Below are positions 19,179 through 27,186 of a stretch of 64,000 nt of DNA, piece by piece. The translations under genes and the position numbers were made by a program. The number at the start of each line of letters is the position of its first letter. The first letter of the stretch is position 1. Location of the stretch: contig JARLJF010000074.1 in NCBI GenBank assembly GCA_031291335.1, positions 1-64,000 on the forward strand, given 5' to 3'. This stretch comes from Pandoraea sp. Its GTDB lineage: Bacteria > Pseudomonadota > Gammaproteobacteria > Burkholderiales > Burkholderiaceae. The notes under the pieces were generated by a model. It had not been told where the DNA came from. It saw only the letters and a list, made by a program, of their open reading frames with translations, and did no database searches.

Positions 19179-20252
19179 TTACTCCGTGAGCGCGCGCTGG
19201 ACAGCAGGCTGTGCACCGGCTCCGCGCTCGGGACGCTGCGCGAGAAGCGCGCGGCTGTCCAGTTGGCCGTCTACGCGGCAATTGGCGGCGGCGATGATGT
19301 CGTCGATGGCGTTGCCAGAGACACGCATCCCCTGTGAGCTGCCATCCATGGGGCCCATGTATTTGCCGACGATGGCGTCGAACAGGCCCGGCATGACGTT
19401 GGCGTAGATCGGCACGGGCGCACCGGTGCCCGGCTGCTCGAGCTTGACGTAGGTAGGCGCGTCGAGGGTGTCAGGCACGCCCTGCGCTTCCTTGACCCAT
19501 TTGTCGAAGTCGCCGCGCGAGGTCACGTGGGCCTTGAAGTGCATGTCCGAGAAACCTGCCCCGCTGTAAGCGGAGGACATGCCGTCATAGATGCCGCTCT
19601 GGTTGGCAATCAGGTGCAGCTTTGTCTCCATCCCCGACATGGCATAGACCATGCTGCCAAGCTGCGGAATGAAGAAGGCATTCATCAACGATTCGGCCGT
19701 GAGCTTGAACTCAACGGGCGTATCGACCGGCAACACGAGCTTGTTGACGGTGGCGACGTGGTAGTCCGAGTAGATGAAAAGCCACTTCCAGTTGAGTGCC
19801 ACGACTTCGACGCGCACAGGCGGCTTGTCAGACGCAATGGGCTCAATAGGGCGATAGGGATCGAGCTTGTGGGTCGTCTCCCAGATCATGACGGCAAGCG
19901 CCACGACGATGACGACAGGAATGCTCCACACGACGATTTCGATCTTCGTCGAGTGTGCCCATTTGGGCGAGTAGGTCGCCGAGGTGTTGGTTTCGCGGTA
20001 ACGCCAGAAGAACACCAGCGTGAGCACAATCACCGGAATGACAACGAGCAGCATGACGCCCAGGGCGATCAGGATCAGATGCTTTTCCTGTTCGCCAACG
20101 CTGCCCTTCGGGTCGAGCAACTCCAGCGTGCAACCGCTCATGGGGACCATCGCCAGCGCCGCTGCGACCCGCGCACACCACATGCGCCAACGCGCGCCGG
20201 GTGTCGTGTCTGCCCCTCCCCTCAGGGGGAGCGAGACGTTATGCATGGACAT
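19179..20252 (-). CDS. cyoA: Cytochrome o ubiquinol oxidase subunit II
   Basis: A 357-residue lipoprotein subunit. The lipobox MSGC is near residue 40 and two helices follow (LILIALGVMLLVVIPVIVL and IVVWSIPVVIVVALAVMIW). A cupredoxin domain carries the quinol-oxidase sequences LNWKWLFIYSDYHVATVN and SAYSGAGFSDMHFKA. The copper A cysteine motif of cytochrome c oxidases is absent, as expected for a quinol oxidase. The start at 20252 has AGAGG six bases upstream. It is the first gene of cyoABCD. The C-terminal tail after about residue 310 is longer than the core fold needs. Confidence 0.95.
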   Translation of the reverse strand: MSMHNVSLPLRGGADTTPGARWRMWCARVAAALAMVPMSGCTLELLDPKGSVGEQEKHLILIALGVMLLVVIPVIVLTLVFFWRYRETNTSATYSPKWAHSTKIEIVVWSIPVVIVVALAVMIWETTHKLDPYRPIEPIASDKPPVRVEVVALNWKWLFIYSDYHVATVNKLVLPVDTPVEFKLTAESLMNAFFIPQLGSMVYAMSGMETKLHLIANQSGIYDGMSSAYSGAGFSDMHFKAHVTSRGDFDKWVKEAQGVPDTLDAPTYVKLEQPGTGAPVPIYANVMPGLFDAIVGKYMGPMDGSSQGMRVSGNAIDDIIAAANCRVDGQLDSRALLAQRPERGAGAQPAVQRALTE

Positions 20253-20263
20253 CTTAAGCCTCT

Positions 20264-20319
20264 ATGTATGGATATACTATTTGCGTGACGAATGCTACGC
20301 ATACGCATATTCCATACAT
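20264..20319. promoter_or_regulatory. Inverted repeat upstream of cyoA
   Basis: ATGTATGGATAT (20264-20275) and ATATTCCATACAT (20307-20319) form an inverted repeat, with arms matching except for one inserted base, 12-67 bases upstream of cyoA. It could be an operator or a folded leader for the cyo transcript. The rest of the 315-base gap to 20567 holds pyrimidine-rich stretches and nothing else I can name. Confidence 0.4.
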
Positions 20320-20567
20320 CGCGACATAATGACGCAGGGCGGAACCTCGCTGGAGACTTCTGGTGCCGGTTTTTTCGTTCTTTCTTTGTTGACCGACAAC
20401 CTCCTTTTTATCTGTCCTTCTCCCTACTTACCCCCTCAGCAGCGCCAGACCGAGGCCCCCTTCCGCCACTCAGACAGTGACCCAACTCGCAGCAGAAGGG
20501 GGCCCCGGTCCGGCCTCATACGTCCTACTACCCCCCTTTGGCCCCCTGGCTTTGCCTGCTCCGACGC

Positions 20568-23500
20568 TCAGAACCGCCAGGTCGCCGATACCGAACCCGC
20601 TACGTCAGCATTCCCCGCCTTGTAGACGTTGCTCGATACCGCCGCCCCCAACACCACGCGCTGCGCCAGTCGATACGACACCCCAGCCTGCAACCCAAGG
20701 CTGTCTCGACCCACCACCTCACTGCGTGTCGTGAAGGTCGCGCCCGGATAACCCGCGAAGTAGGCACTCTGTGTCACCGCACCGCCCGTCAACTCATGGT
20801 TCCACGTGACCTGCAAATTCCCCGTCAACGCATTGCCCGTAATCATCGGCAACTCGAATCGCACCTCACCGCCAAGACGGCTGCGCAGCGAATTGAACGT
20901 CTTGCCGTCAACGTGCAAACGCACACCGTCAGCATTCCCCTCAGTCAGGCTCGGGCGATACAAGGCCGTGTAGTCGAGCGCCGCAACCGGCCCCGCACTC
21001 GTCGTGCTACTCAACTGCCAACGCCATCCCCCGCCCAGGGTCGCCGACGCCGTCGCACCCGTCCATGTCCCCCGCGGGCTGGCCGAATACCCGTTCACGG
21101 CAATCGTGCGGTCAACCCGGCCATCCTCCACCCCCGCCCGCACCGACGCAAACGCATGCGGCCCAGCACTCAGATCCGGCGCGTAACGCGCATGCACGCC
21201 GACGTCCAGTGCCGTGGTCCTGCCGGAGCCAGGCGTCTGTCCGTCCAGACGTGTCGACTGACCACTGACGGCACCATGCGCGCCAAACGTCCAGTCACGT
21301 CCCTCGCCTGCCACCTTCTCGACGCCGAACACCACGCCATACGTGTTGCCGCTCGCGCCCGCCATGTCGCCGTCGCGACTCCGCCAGTACCCGCTGCCGA
21401 ACGGCATCGCGAATGCCCGCCAATTTCCCTTGAGCGCGCCTTCACCTGCGCCCTTGACGCCATCGGCCCCCACTGCGGCCGCCACCATGTCGGTGATCTG
21501 GCGTTCGCGCAACAAGCCCCCGGTGAACATCGCCCCGTACGCCGCCGGTGTGAGTTGAGGCAACGTCTTGGCAATGCCGCTACCGTCGGCCGACGAAAAG
21601 TCGAGCGCGGTAACGAGGGGCTGCAAGTCCGCGCCAACACTCCCCGCAATCTTGTCGAGCGCCGCGCCGACCCGCTGGCCGTTACCGTCGGTGCCGTACT
21701 GGGAATAAGCATTCGCTACGCGCGCCACCGCCACACGATAGGTGTTGCCGCCGAGCGACGTCGCAGAGGACACGAGCGTCGGTGACGACAGCGAGGTCGT
21801 GACGTTGGCAAAGGCCCCCGTGATACTGGACGCACTGAGCCACTGGTCCGACGTGACGCTGAAACCGTTCGCGTACCAACTACGTTGCGGCGCGATCGCG
21901 AGCGTGCCGTCCAGAGTCGCGTTGCCAGAGACCAGCAATTTGCTGAAGCTGCCATCCCCCGAGAGTGCAGACAGCAGCCGTCCCGTGCTGGTTTGGGTAT
22001 AGCCGCCGTCGATACTGATGAAGCTCCCCACCAACAACGGCGCGACAGTGCCCTCGTTGACGAAGTGTCCGGCAGCGTTGAGCCGGTAGCGGCTGTTGCC
22101 GCTGAGCATCGCGCCGTTGGCGACAGCGACGTCGTAGACGGTATGGTCACCGTTGATCTGCGTGGTCCCGCCAACCATCGACACCGACAGGTTGTCACCC
22201 ACGATGTCGCCGTCGAAGCGCAGGTTGAAGGTTGAATCAGGCTGCGTGGTCGCTCGACCGTTCGCGTCGGGCGTCAGGCCGAATTTGAGTTGCGTCAGGC
22301 GCAGCGCACCGTTACCGTCACGCTGCGAGTAGGACGAGAGAATGTCGCCATAAAGCGCCGCCCCGCGCATGATATTGATCTGTCCGACATAGCCGCTCTC
22401 GGACATGTAGAGCGAGGCGAATTTTCCGGCGAGCCGGCCCGTGACATCGACTTGCGATACCAGCGGCCCGTCGATTTCGTCGGGCAACGCCAGCGCTTTG
22501 CCCGACTCTTCGCGAATGTACGAGCCACGATATTCGAGGTTCTGCCCTTCTCCGAGAGGGTTGTAACCGAAATCGAAACTCGCCGCGATGCCGTGCTCGC
22601 CCATTGCCTGAACGTCGCCACGCTGTACGAACGTGTGGTTTTTTCCGTAGGTAAACATCACGCCACGACCATAGGCGCCGTCGGCATACACACGGGTTCC
22701 AGGCAGCACGGTGACGGTATTGGCAACGCCGTCGACCCGAACGCCCGCGCCCCCGGGGCCGCTGGTCAACAGATCAGCCAGTTGCGAGACGTTGTTGTAG
22801 CTGCCGTAGATGTGCAGCCCCAACCCTTGCGTAGCGGTGTTGTAAGCGTTCGGCACGTAAGCCGTGCCATCCGCGTTGCGACCGAAGTAAGGTCTGTCGT
22901 TGACGAGTGTCAGGCCGTCGTTGTAGATCGAACGGCCAAAGAAATTGCGACGATCGATGTCATAGCCGAGGTCCTGAAGCGCCGCCAGTTCGGCTTCCAT
23001 GAACCCGGTGTAATTGCGATACGACTGATGACTCATCAAGCTGTTTTTCAACTCGATGTGGGACATGAATGGCAGGTCAGGGTACTTGACGTTGTCGGTC
23101 GTGGCCGTCGTGGACACGGGAATCCCCTTCATCGCGCCTGCCAGCACTTCGCTCACGTGATTGCCCGCAAAGTACCCACCCTCATCACTGACGTCGAACG
23201 GATTGGCTGACGGCGTAGCGACACAAACCGGACAATGGATCACCTGTCCCGGCTGGGCCGGATTGCCCTTACTGTCGCGCAAATGGGAGGTCCAGACATC
23301 GAGTTGGTCAGGGAAGGACGCGGTGTACGGTGCCGACCCCGAATAGTTCATGACGATATTGGCACCGATGCCCAGGCTGTGGGCCACCTCGTGAAAAATC
23401 ACCGCAGGCAGATCGGCCTGCCGATTGAGCGGGATCTGCGACGGGATGTACGGCGCCGTCGAGAACTTCATGTCGGTGATGGTGATTTCCCCGTGCGCTC

Positions 23501-23924
23501 CGTAAAATTTAGGCTCAGGAACCTCGTTTTTAAGCAGCATTGAAACCACGAGCGTGTTGGCGCCCTTCTCGTCGGCACCAAACGGACTGTAGGCATGGGT
23601 GCCTCCAGTGTCCGACAGGCCGATGTTGAGGATCGCTGGCGTCTGCCCCTGCGGGAACCTCAGGATTTCGCCCCAATAGCGCAATGCCGCCACCGTCTGA
23701 GCCCTTTGCGTTGCCGAAATAATACCGCTGGACGGCACCCCTTCCTCACCCGCTTTGTCCGGCGCCCGATAGTTGCCAAAGGAAGGCGTCACAAAGCGCG
23801 CAGTGATGAATGGCACTCCGTTTGCATCAGTGATGTACTCGATATCGTCGTCTGCGTCGGCCACTGGCGACACCATCATGCAAAGCGCCGCAAACGCGAC
23901 GCCAGTCATCCGAATCGTCTTCAT
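20568..23924 (-). CDS. Autotransporter with an N-terminal zinc-metalloprotease motif
   Basis: An 1118-residue type V secreted protein. The signal peptide is about residues 1-24. The N-terminal region has a zinc-protease motif, [10 protein letters not shown], at residues 178-187; the metzincin third histidine is not in place, so the third ligand must come from elsewhere. A Cys pair follows in VIHCPVCV. From about 340 to 760 the sequence is rich in G/N/D/V repeats typical of a beta-helix passenger. The last 280 or so residues form the autotransporter barrel, which ends in SATWRF with the terminal phenylalanine. The protease domain may be displayed or released. It is transcribed divergently from the tiny-peptide genes, with about 300 bases between them. 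Confidence 0.87.
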   Translation of the reverse strand: MKTIRMTGVAFAALCMMVSPVADADDDIEYITDANGVPFITARFVTPSFGNYRAPDKAGEEGVPSSGIISATQRAQTVAALRYWGEILRFPQGQTPAILNIGLSDTGGTHAYSPFGADEKGANTLVVSMLLKNEVPEPKFYGAHGEITITDMKFSTAPYIPSQIPLNRQADLPAVIFHEVAHSLGIGANIVMNYSGSAPYTASFPDQLDVWTSHLRDSKGNPAQPGQVIHCPVCVATPSANPFDVSDEGGYFAGNHVSEVLAGAMKGIPVSTTATTDNVKYPDLPFMSHIELKNSLMSHQSYRNYTGFMEAELAALQDLGYDIDRRNFFGRSIYNDGLTLVNDRPYFGRNADGTAYVPNAYNTATQGLGLHIYGSYNNVSQLADLLTSGPGGAGVRVDGVANTVTVLPGTRVYADGAYGRGVMFTYGKNHTFVQRGDVQAMGEHGIAASFDFGYNPLGEGQNLEYRGSYIREESGKALALPDEIDGPLVSQVDVTGRLAGKFASLYMSESGYVGQINIMRGAALYGDILSSYSQRDGNGALRLTQLKFGLTPDANGRATTQPDSTFNLRFDGDIVGDNLSVSMVGGTTQINGDHTVYDVAVANGAMLSGNSRYRLNAAGHFVNEGTVAPLLVGSFISIDGGYTQTSTGRLLSALSGDGSFSKLLVSGNATLDGTLAIAPQRSWYANGFSVTSDQWLSASSITGAFANVTTSLSSPTLVSSATSLGGNTYRVAVARVANAYSQYGTDGNGQRVGAALDKIAGSVGADLQPLVTALDFSSADGSGIAKTLPQLTPAAYGAMFTGGLLRERQITDMVAAAVGADGVKGAGEGALKGNWRAFAMPFGSGYWRSRDGDMAGASGNTYGVVFGVEKVAGEGRDWTFGAHGAVSGQSTRLDGQTPGSGRTTALDVGVHARYAPDLSAGPHAFASVRAGVEDGRVDRTIAVNGYSASPRGTWTGATASATLGGGWRWQLSSTTSAGPVAALDYTALYRPSLTEGNADGVRLHVDGKTFNSLRSRLGGEVRFELPMITGNALTGNLQVTWNHELTGGAVTQSAYFAGYPGATFTTRSEVVGRDSLGLQAGVSYRLAQRVVLGAAVSSNVYKAGNADVAGSVSATWRF

Positions 23925-24103
23925 TCAGTACTCCGTATCCATTTTTGGCTTTTGTAATGCTTTGAAATACGAAGCGAATGGTACGGAGTACCCCTGGGAG
24001 AGTCACTGCGATTTATACGGGGTTTGAAACTCATCGCCCGCAAGCCATTGTTAAGCAAAGACTTTTTCAGTCTCCCTACCGCCGATTTCCGGAAAACCGG
24101 CCC

Positions 24104-24121
24104 AACTTGTACTAATCACAG
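24104..24121. promoter_or_regulatory. Candidate operator, copy 1 (AACTTGTACTAATCACAG)
   Basis: This 18-base element lies 103 bases before the first tiny peptide ORF. It matches 17 of 18 bases of the element at 32393-32410 near the other peptide ORF. Its core resembles the dyad TTGTACAA. A weak -10-like GATACT follows at 24145-24150, placing the element near the -35 position. The rest of the 23925-24224 gap also holds the divergent autotransporter promoter, which I cannot place. Confidence 0.5.
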
Positions 24122-24224
24122 TTTCGCCAGGAAGGGCCGGTGACGATACTTCACTCACCGACTGACGCAACACAGCGGCAGCCGAAACCCGAAACCACGA
24201 CACACCGAATCAAGGAGAAACACC

Positions 24225-24299
24225 ATGCCCGCCATCATCACCTACGGCTTTCCCGCACTCCTCGGCCTCGTCGGCGTCATCGCCCCGATCTTCGGCTGA
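24225..24299 (+). CDS. Tiny hydrophobic peptide 1 (24 aa)
   Basis: A 24-codon ORF behind a near-ideal ribosome-binding site (ATCAAGGAGAAACACC then ATG). The peptide is almost wholly apolar: MPAIITYGFP, then ALLGLVGVIAPIFG. It has no charged residue and could insert in a membrane or assemble with others. The ending GLVGVIAPIFG resembles GLVAIFPFIG of the peptide at 32198-32275. The strong ribosome-binding site, GC-rich codon use and following related ORFs argue that it is expressed. It is the first of a series closed by a terminator at 24701. The function is unknown; a secreted surfactant, signal or bacteriocin-like peptide, or a membrane-acting toxin, are all possible. Confidence 0.65.
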   Translation: MPAIITYGFPALLGLVGVIAPIFG

Positions 24300-24349
24300 A
24301 CCGCCGCTCCCCCGCCCCTAAACCCGACCTGAACCCGGAGAACGACACC

Positions 24350-24454
24350 ATGAGCCACCTCTACGACTTCATCGAGAGCCTTCTGACCAACGACACCTGC
24401 GTCGAGGCCGGCATGCAGTGCGCCATCACCGTCGGCCACGTCTTCGGCTACTGA
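24350..24454 (+). CDS. Small peptide 2 (34 aa, two cysteines)
   Basis: A 34-codon ORF with GGAG nine bases ahead of its ATG. The peptide is MSHLYDFIESLLTNDTC followed by VEAGMQCAITVGHVFGY. The first half is an acidic amphipathic helix; the second is apolar. Cys17 and Cys24 could pair. It lies 50 bases after peptide 1 in the same direction, with peptide 3 following. It is less hydrophobic than peptide 1, so it may be a partner peptide or an immunity/regulatory element. No family is known to me. Confidence 0.55.
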   Translation: MSHLYDFIESLLTNDTCVEAGMQCAITVGHVFGY

Positions 24455-24507
24455 GCCACTGACAGGCCGAACACGATTACCCAACTCGTTCATCAAGGAG
24501 AAGCAAC

Positions 24508-24582
24508 ATGCTGGAAATCCTCGCTCGCGGCGTCATCGAACTGTATGAAAAGGTCGCTCCGCTCCTGCCGATCCACTTCTGA
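24508..24582 (+). CDS. Tiny amphipathic peptide 3 (24 aa)
   Basis: A 24-codon ORF with the same leader as peptide 1 (ATCAAGGAGAAGCAAC then ATG). The peptide, MLEILARGVIELYEK then VAPLLPIHF, would form an amphipathic helix with apolar residues spaced three or four apart and charged residues (Glu3, Arg7, Glu11, Glu14, Lys15) on the other face. This shape is shared by phenol-soluble-modulin-like and other membrane-active peptides, an analogy only. The following sequence at 24606 is a clear sister copy. Confidence 0.65.
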   Translation: MLEILARGVIELYEKVAPLLPIHF

Positions 24583-24605
24583 ATCACGGCTCCAGGAGAA
24601 ACAAC

Positions 24606-24689
24606 AGGGTCGACGTCCTCATTCGCCTGGGTACGGAACTGTTTGAAAAATTCGGTCATCTTCTGCCCTTCGCCCGTGAATCAATATGA
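24606..24689 (+). pseudogene. Sister copy of peptide 3 without a start codon
   Basis: After AGGAGAAACAAC, matching the leader of peptide 3, the position of ATG reads AGG. The frame then continues open for 27 codons: VDVLIRLGTELFEKF, then GHLLPFARESI. It aligns with peptide 3 without gaps (LEILARGVIELYEK against VDVLIRLGTELFEK; LLP in both). The ribosome-binding site and reading frame are intact, so only the start codon seems lost. Either it is a recent pseudogene, a sequence error, or an unusual start is used. Confidence 0.6.
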
Positions 24690-24700
24690 ATGCCACGAAG

Positions 24701-24728
24701 AAAGGACCGCCCCGGAGCGGTCCTTTTT
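24701..24728 (+). terminator. Rho-independent terminator after the peptide ORFs
   Basis: AAGGACCGC / GCGGTCCTT stem around CCCGGA with a T run, 12 bases after the last peptide frame. It marks 24225-24700 as one transcription unit separate from the response regulator. Confidence 0.9.
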
Positions 24729-24750
24729 CTTTGCGCTTCAAGGCGAAGCC

Positions 24751-24840
24751 ATGTCGCAGAACCGATATGTCACCGATGTGGCATTAGAGGAAATTTCGCC
24801 GCACGGTGATTTTTTAGTAGGATTTCACTATTCCATATAA
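24751..24840 (+). CDS. Possible 29-codon ORF
   Basis: An ATG with AAGG eight bases upstream opens a 29-codon frame (MSQNRYVTDVALEEIS, then PHGDFLVGFHYSI). Its codons are AT-richer than the neighbours. It ends 18 bases before the response regulator. It may be a leader peptide or chance; the AT-rich end (CCATATAAAAA) looks more like the promoter of the regulator. Confidence 0.25.
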   Translation: MSQNRYVTDVALEEISPHGDFLVGFHYSI

Positions 24841-24858
24841 AAAAACGGGGCCAAAGGG

Positions 24859-25461
24859 ATGTCATCTCCCACCAAAGTTTTCTGCATCGAAGACGACCGT
24901 GATTCGGCAGACCTGATTCGCGAGGATCTGACGGATCGGGGCTATGTCGTCAAAGTGGCGCACGACTTTACGACGGCACTGGCGACGCTCGCGTCATTCA
25001 TGCCGGATGTCATCCTGTGCGACGTCAATGTGCCGGGCATGACCGGCTTCGAGTTTCTGGAAAGCGCCCGCAGCATCATTCAGGGCGAACGCAAGATCCC
25101 CTTCATCTTCCTGACAGGCAACGCGGACAAGGAATCGATCATGCGCGGGCACAGCACCGGCGCCGACGAGTACATGCTCAAGCCGGTCGACTTCGACGTG
25201 CTCGACACCGTCATCCGCAAGTACACCGAGCACGAGGAAATGCCCGATGGCACGCCGCTGCCGTTCGGCCTGACCAAGCGGGAGGTGGAGGTGCTGCAAT
25301 GGTCGGCACGCGGCAAGACATCGGCCGAAATCTCGATCATTCTCGATCTGGGCAAACGCACGGTGGACTTCCACATCGACAACGCCCGCGAGAAGCTCAA
25401 TGTCGCCACGCGCACCGAAGCCGTGGTACGCGCCGCACTGCTCAATATCATCCAGCTTTGA
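24859..25461 (+). CDS. Response regulator, receiver plus LuxR-type HTH
   Basis: A 200-residue two-component regulator. The receiver has the acidic pocket Glu11-Asp12-Asp13, phosphoacceptor Asp55 in ILCDVNVPG, Thr86 in FLTGNAD and Lys108 in YMLKPVD. The C-terminal LuxR/NarL-type HTH begins LTKREVEVLQWSARGKTSAE and contains KRTVDFHIDNAREKL. The linker is short. The histidine kinase gene starts 36 bases downstream. It is 130 bases after the terminator of the tiny-peptide series, so the peptide genes and the candidate operators at 24104 and 32393 are natural targets, though this is inferred. Confidence 0.93.
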   Translation: MSSPTKVFCIEDDRDSADLIREDLTDRGYVVKVAHDFTTALATLASFMPDVILCDVNVPGMTGFEFLESARSIIQGERKIPFIFLTGNADKESIMRGHSTGADEYMLKPVDFDVLDTVIRKYTEHEEMPDGTPLPFGLTKREVEVLQWSARGKTSAEISIILDLGKRTVDFHIDNAREKLNVATRTEAVVRAALLNIIQL

Positions 25462-25497
25462 TCGCCTCAGATCTCATTTCCGCGACGGATCGCCCGC

Positions 25498-27081
25498 ATG
25501 GCTAAAGCGTCTTCATCACCCAACAAGCAACTCCCGATCCGGCGCAGGATGTACCTCCTGCTCGCCCTCTGCCTCATCGCCATGATCGCGGTGGGCGTGG
25601 TGGTGCACCGCGAAGTCGACACCTCCCAGCGCCGTGCCATCGAGGCCGAACGCACGCAGATCGAACACCTCACGGTGCTTGAGGAACTCAACGACTACAT
25701 CTCGGACTTCCGCACCGTCGAGTCGGAAGCCCTGGCCCCGATGTCGCCCAAGGCGCTCGCCGATATTCGCGCCGCCGCCGCAGAATTCGACGACAAGATC
25801 AAAACGGCCGCCGAGCGCTATCAGAAGGTGCTCGTCCACGACGAATTCCGCCTGGCTTTCTCGAAATTCCAGACGCAATGGGCCCAATACCGGCGCGCTT
25901 CGAATCAGGTGTTTCAACTCGCGCAGGCCGGCAAACTGAACGACGCCGCGAAGCTCTATCGCGGCGAGTCGAACAACAAATACACGCAAGCGAACAGCAC
26001 CTTCGGTTCGCTGGTGTTTCGCAGCACCGAAGCCCTGATCAAGGAAGTCGAGGCCAAGAACAAGACGGCCCGCAACCGTCTGCTGCAAATCGACGGCCTG
26101 ATCGCCGCGATGATCGTTGTCACGCTGCTCTGTCTGATCTATGTGGATACGGTCATCCTGAAACCGCTCACGCGCCTGATTCGGCTGTCCGGCAGCGCCG
26201 TGACAGGCAAGGAAAAGCTGCGCCTGCCGTGGCTGTCGCGTGGCGATGAAATCGGCACGCTCTCGCGCTCGCTGGCCAAGTTCCAGGAGAGCACGTCGTC
26301 GCTCGTGCGCAACCAGAAGCTCGCCACGGCCAAGAACACGATCCTGCAACGCGCGCTGGCCAACGAAGAACGCCTCAACAACTTCCAGAAGACCTTCAGG
26401 TCGATGGCCACGCACGAGTTCCGCACGCTGCTCAACGTGATCGACGGCCATGCGCAACGCCTGCTGAGCCCGCGCAACGAGGAAACGGATTCGAGCCCCC
26501 GCTATACGAAGATTCGCGAAGCGGTCGGCAAGCTCAACAATCTGATTCAGAACTGGCTGGATGCCGCGCAAAGCGCATCGCTCGACGATCCGAAGTTCGG
26601 CAAACGCACGGAGCTGTCACTCGTCGCGCTGCTCGAGGACGTGCGCGGCGTCGGCTCGGACATGTTCCCGAGCGCGACGATCACCGTGCAAGCCGCGCAG
26701 GGTCTCGACAGTCGCATGATCGGCGACAGCAACGTGCTGTTCCATGCCTTCATCAACCTGATCAGCAACGCCACCAAGTACACACTGGCGGCGCCCGCCA
26801 TCGACATCGGCGTGTCCGACGCCGGCGAAGCCTTGCGTGTGGTCTTGCGCGACAACGGCACCGGGATTCCGGAGGACGAACTCAAGGAGATCTTCCAGAT
26901 GTCGTTCCGCTCGCGCAGCAATGCCGTGCTGGAGGACGGTTCCGGCGTGGGACTTGCAGTGGTTCACGCCGCCATCGAGTTCCATAAGGGCACGATCGAA
27001 GTGACGAGTCAGGTCGGTGTCGGCACCACGTTCACGATCATGCTGCCGAAATCGCCTCAGACCAACGAGGCCACCGCCTGA
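25498..27081 (+). CDS. Membrane sensor histidine kinase
   Basis: A 527-residue kinase. TM1 is about residues 19-37 and TM2 about 200-217. Between them is a helical periplasmic domain of about 160 residues with the look of a four-helix-bundle (chemoreceptor-like) sensor. A HAMP-like region follows (residues 218-270). The phosphoacceptor His306 lies in MATHEFRTLLNVI. The ATPase domain has the N box in NLISNATKYT, G1 in DNGTGIPEDE and G2 in GSGVGLAVVHA. The periplasmic bundle could detect a small ligand or membrane state. It forms a pair with the regulator 36 bases upstream and ends at a strong hairpin. Confidence 0.93.
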   Translation: MAKASSSPNKQLPIRRRMYLLLALCLIAMIAVGVVVHREVDTSQRRAIEAERTQIEHLTVLEELNDYISDFRTVESEALAPMSPKALADIRAAAAEFDDKIKTAAERYQKVLVHDEFRLAFSKFQTQWAQYRRASNQVFQLAQAGKLNDAAKLYRGESNNKYTQANSTFGSLVFRSTEALIKEVEAKNKTARNRLLQIDGLIAAMIVVTLLCLIYVDTVILKPLTRLIRLSGSAVTGKEKLRLPWLSRGDEIGTLSRSLAKFQESTSSLVRNQKLATAKNTILQRALANEERLNNFQKTFRSMATHEFRTLLNVIDGHAQRLLSPRNEETDSSPRYTKIREAVGKLNNLIQNWLDAAQSASLDDPKFGKRTELSLVALLEDVRGVGSDMFPSATITVQAAQGLDSRMIGDSNVLFHAFINLISNATKYTLAAPAIDIGVSDAGEALRVVLRDNGTGIPEDELKEIFQMSFRSRSNAVLEDGSGVGLAVVHAAIEFHKGTIEVTSQVGVGTTFTIMLPKSPQTNEATA

Positions 27082-27103
27082 GGCCTTCGGGCTCGCGCTG
27101 GAC

Positions 27104-27144
27104 GGACACGCAAAAGGCCGGCAATGCCGGCCTTTTGCGTGTCC
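27104..27144. terminator. Perfect 19-bp hairpin, bidirectional terminator
   Basis: GGACACGCAAAAGGCCGGC is repeated exactly in reverse complement after an AAT loop. Each arm has AAAA or TTTT beside a GC block, so it can terminate both the kinase transcript and the convergent efflux operon. Confidence 0.9.
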
Positions 27145-27186
27145 TGCTGATGTCTTCCGACTCCCGCTGCTGCGGGGCCATCCCCT

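Noticed and set aside
24140-24454. 104-codon frame ending with peptide 2
   Set aside because: Its upstream two thirds overlap peptide 1 in another frame and have no ribosome-binding site; the ATG at 24350 is a better start.
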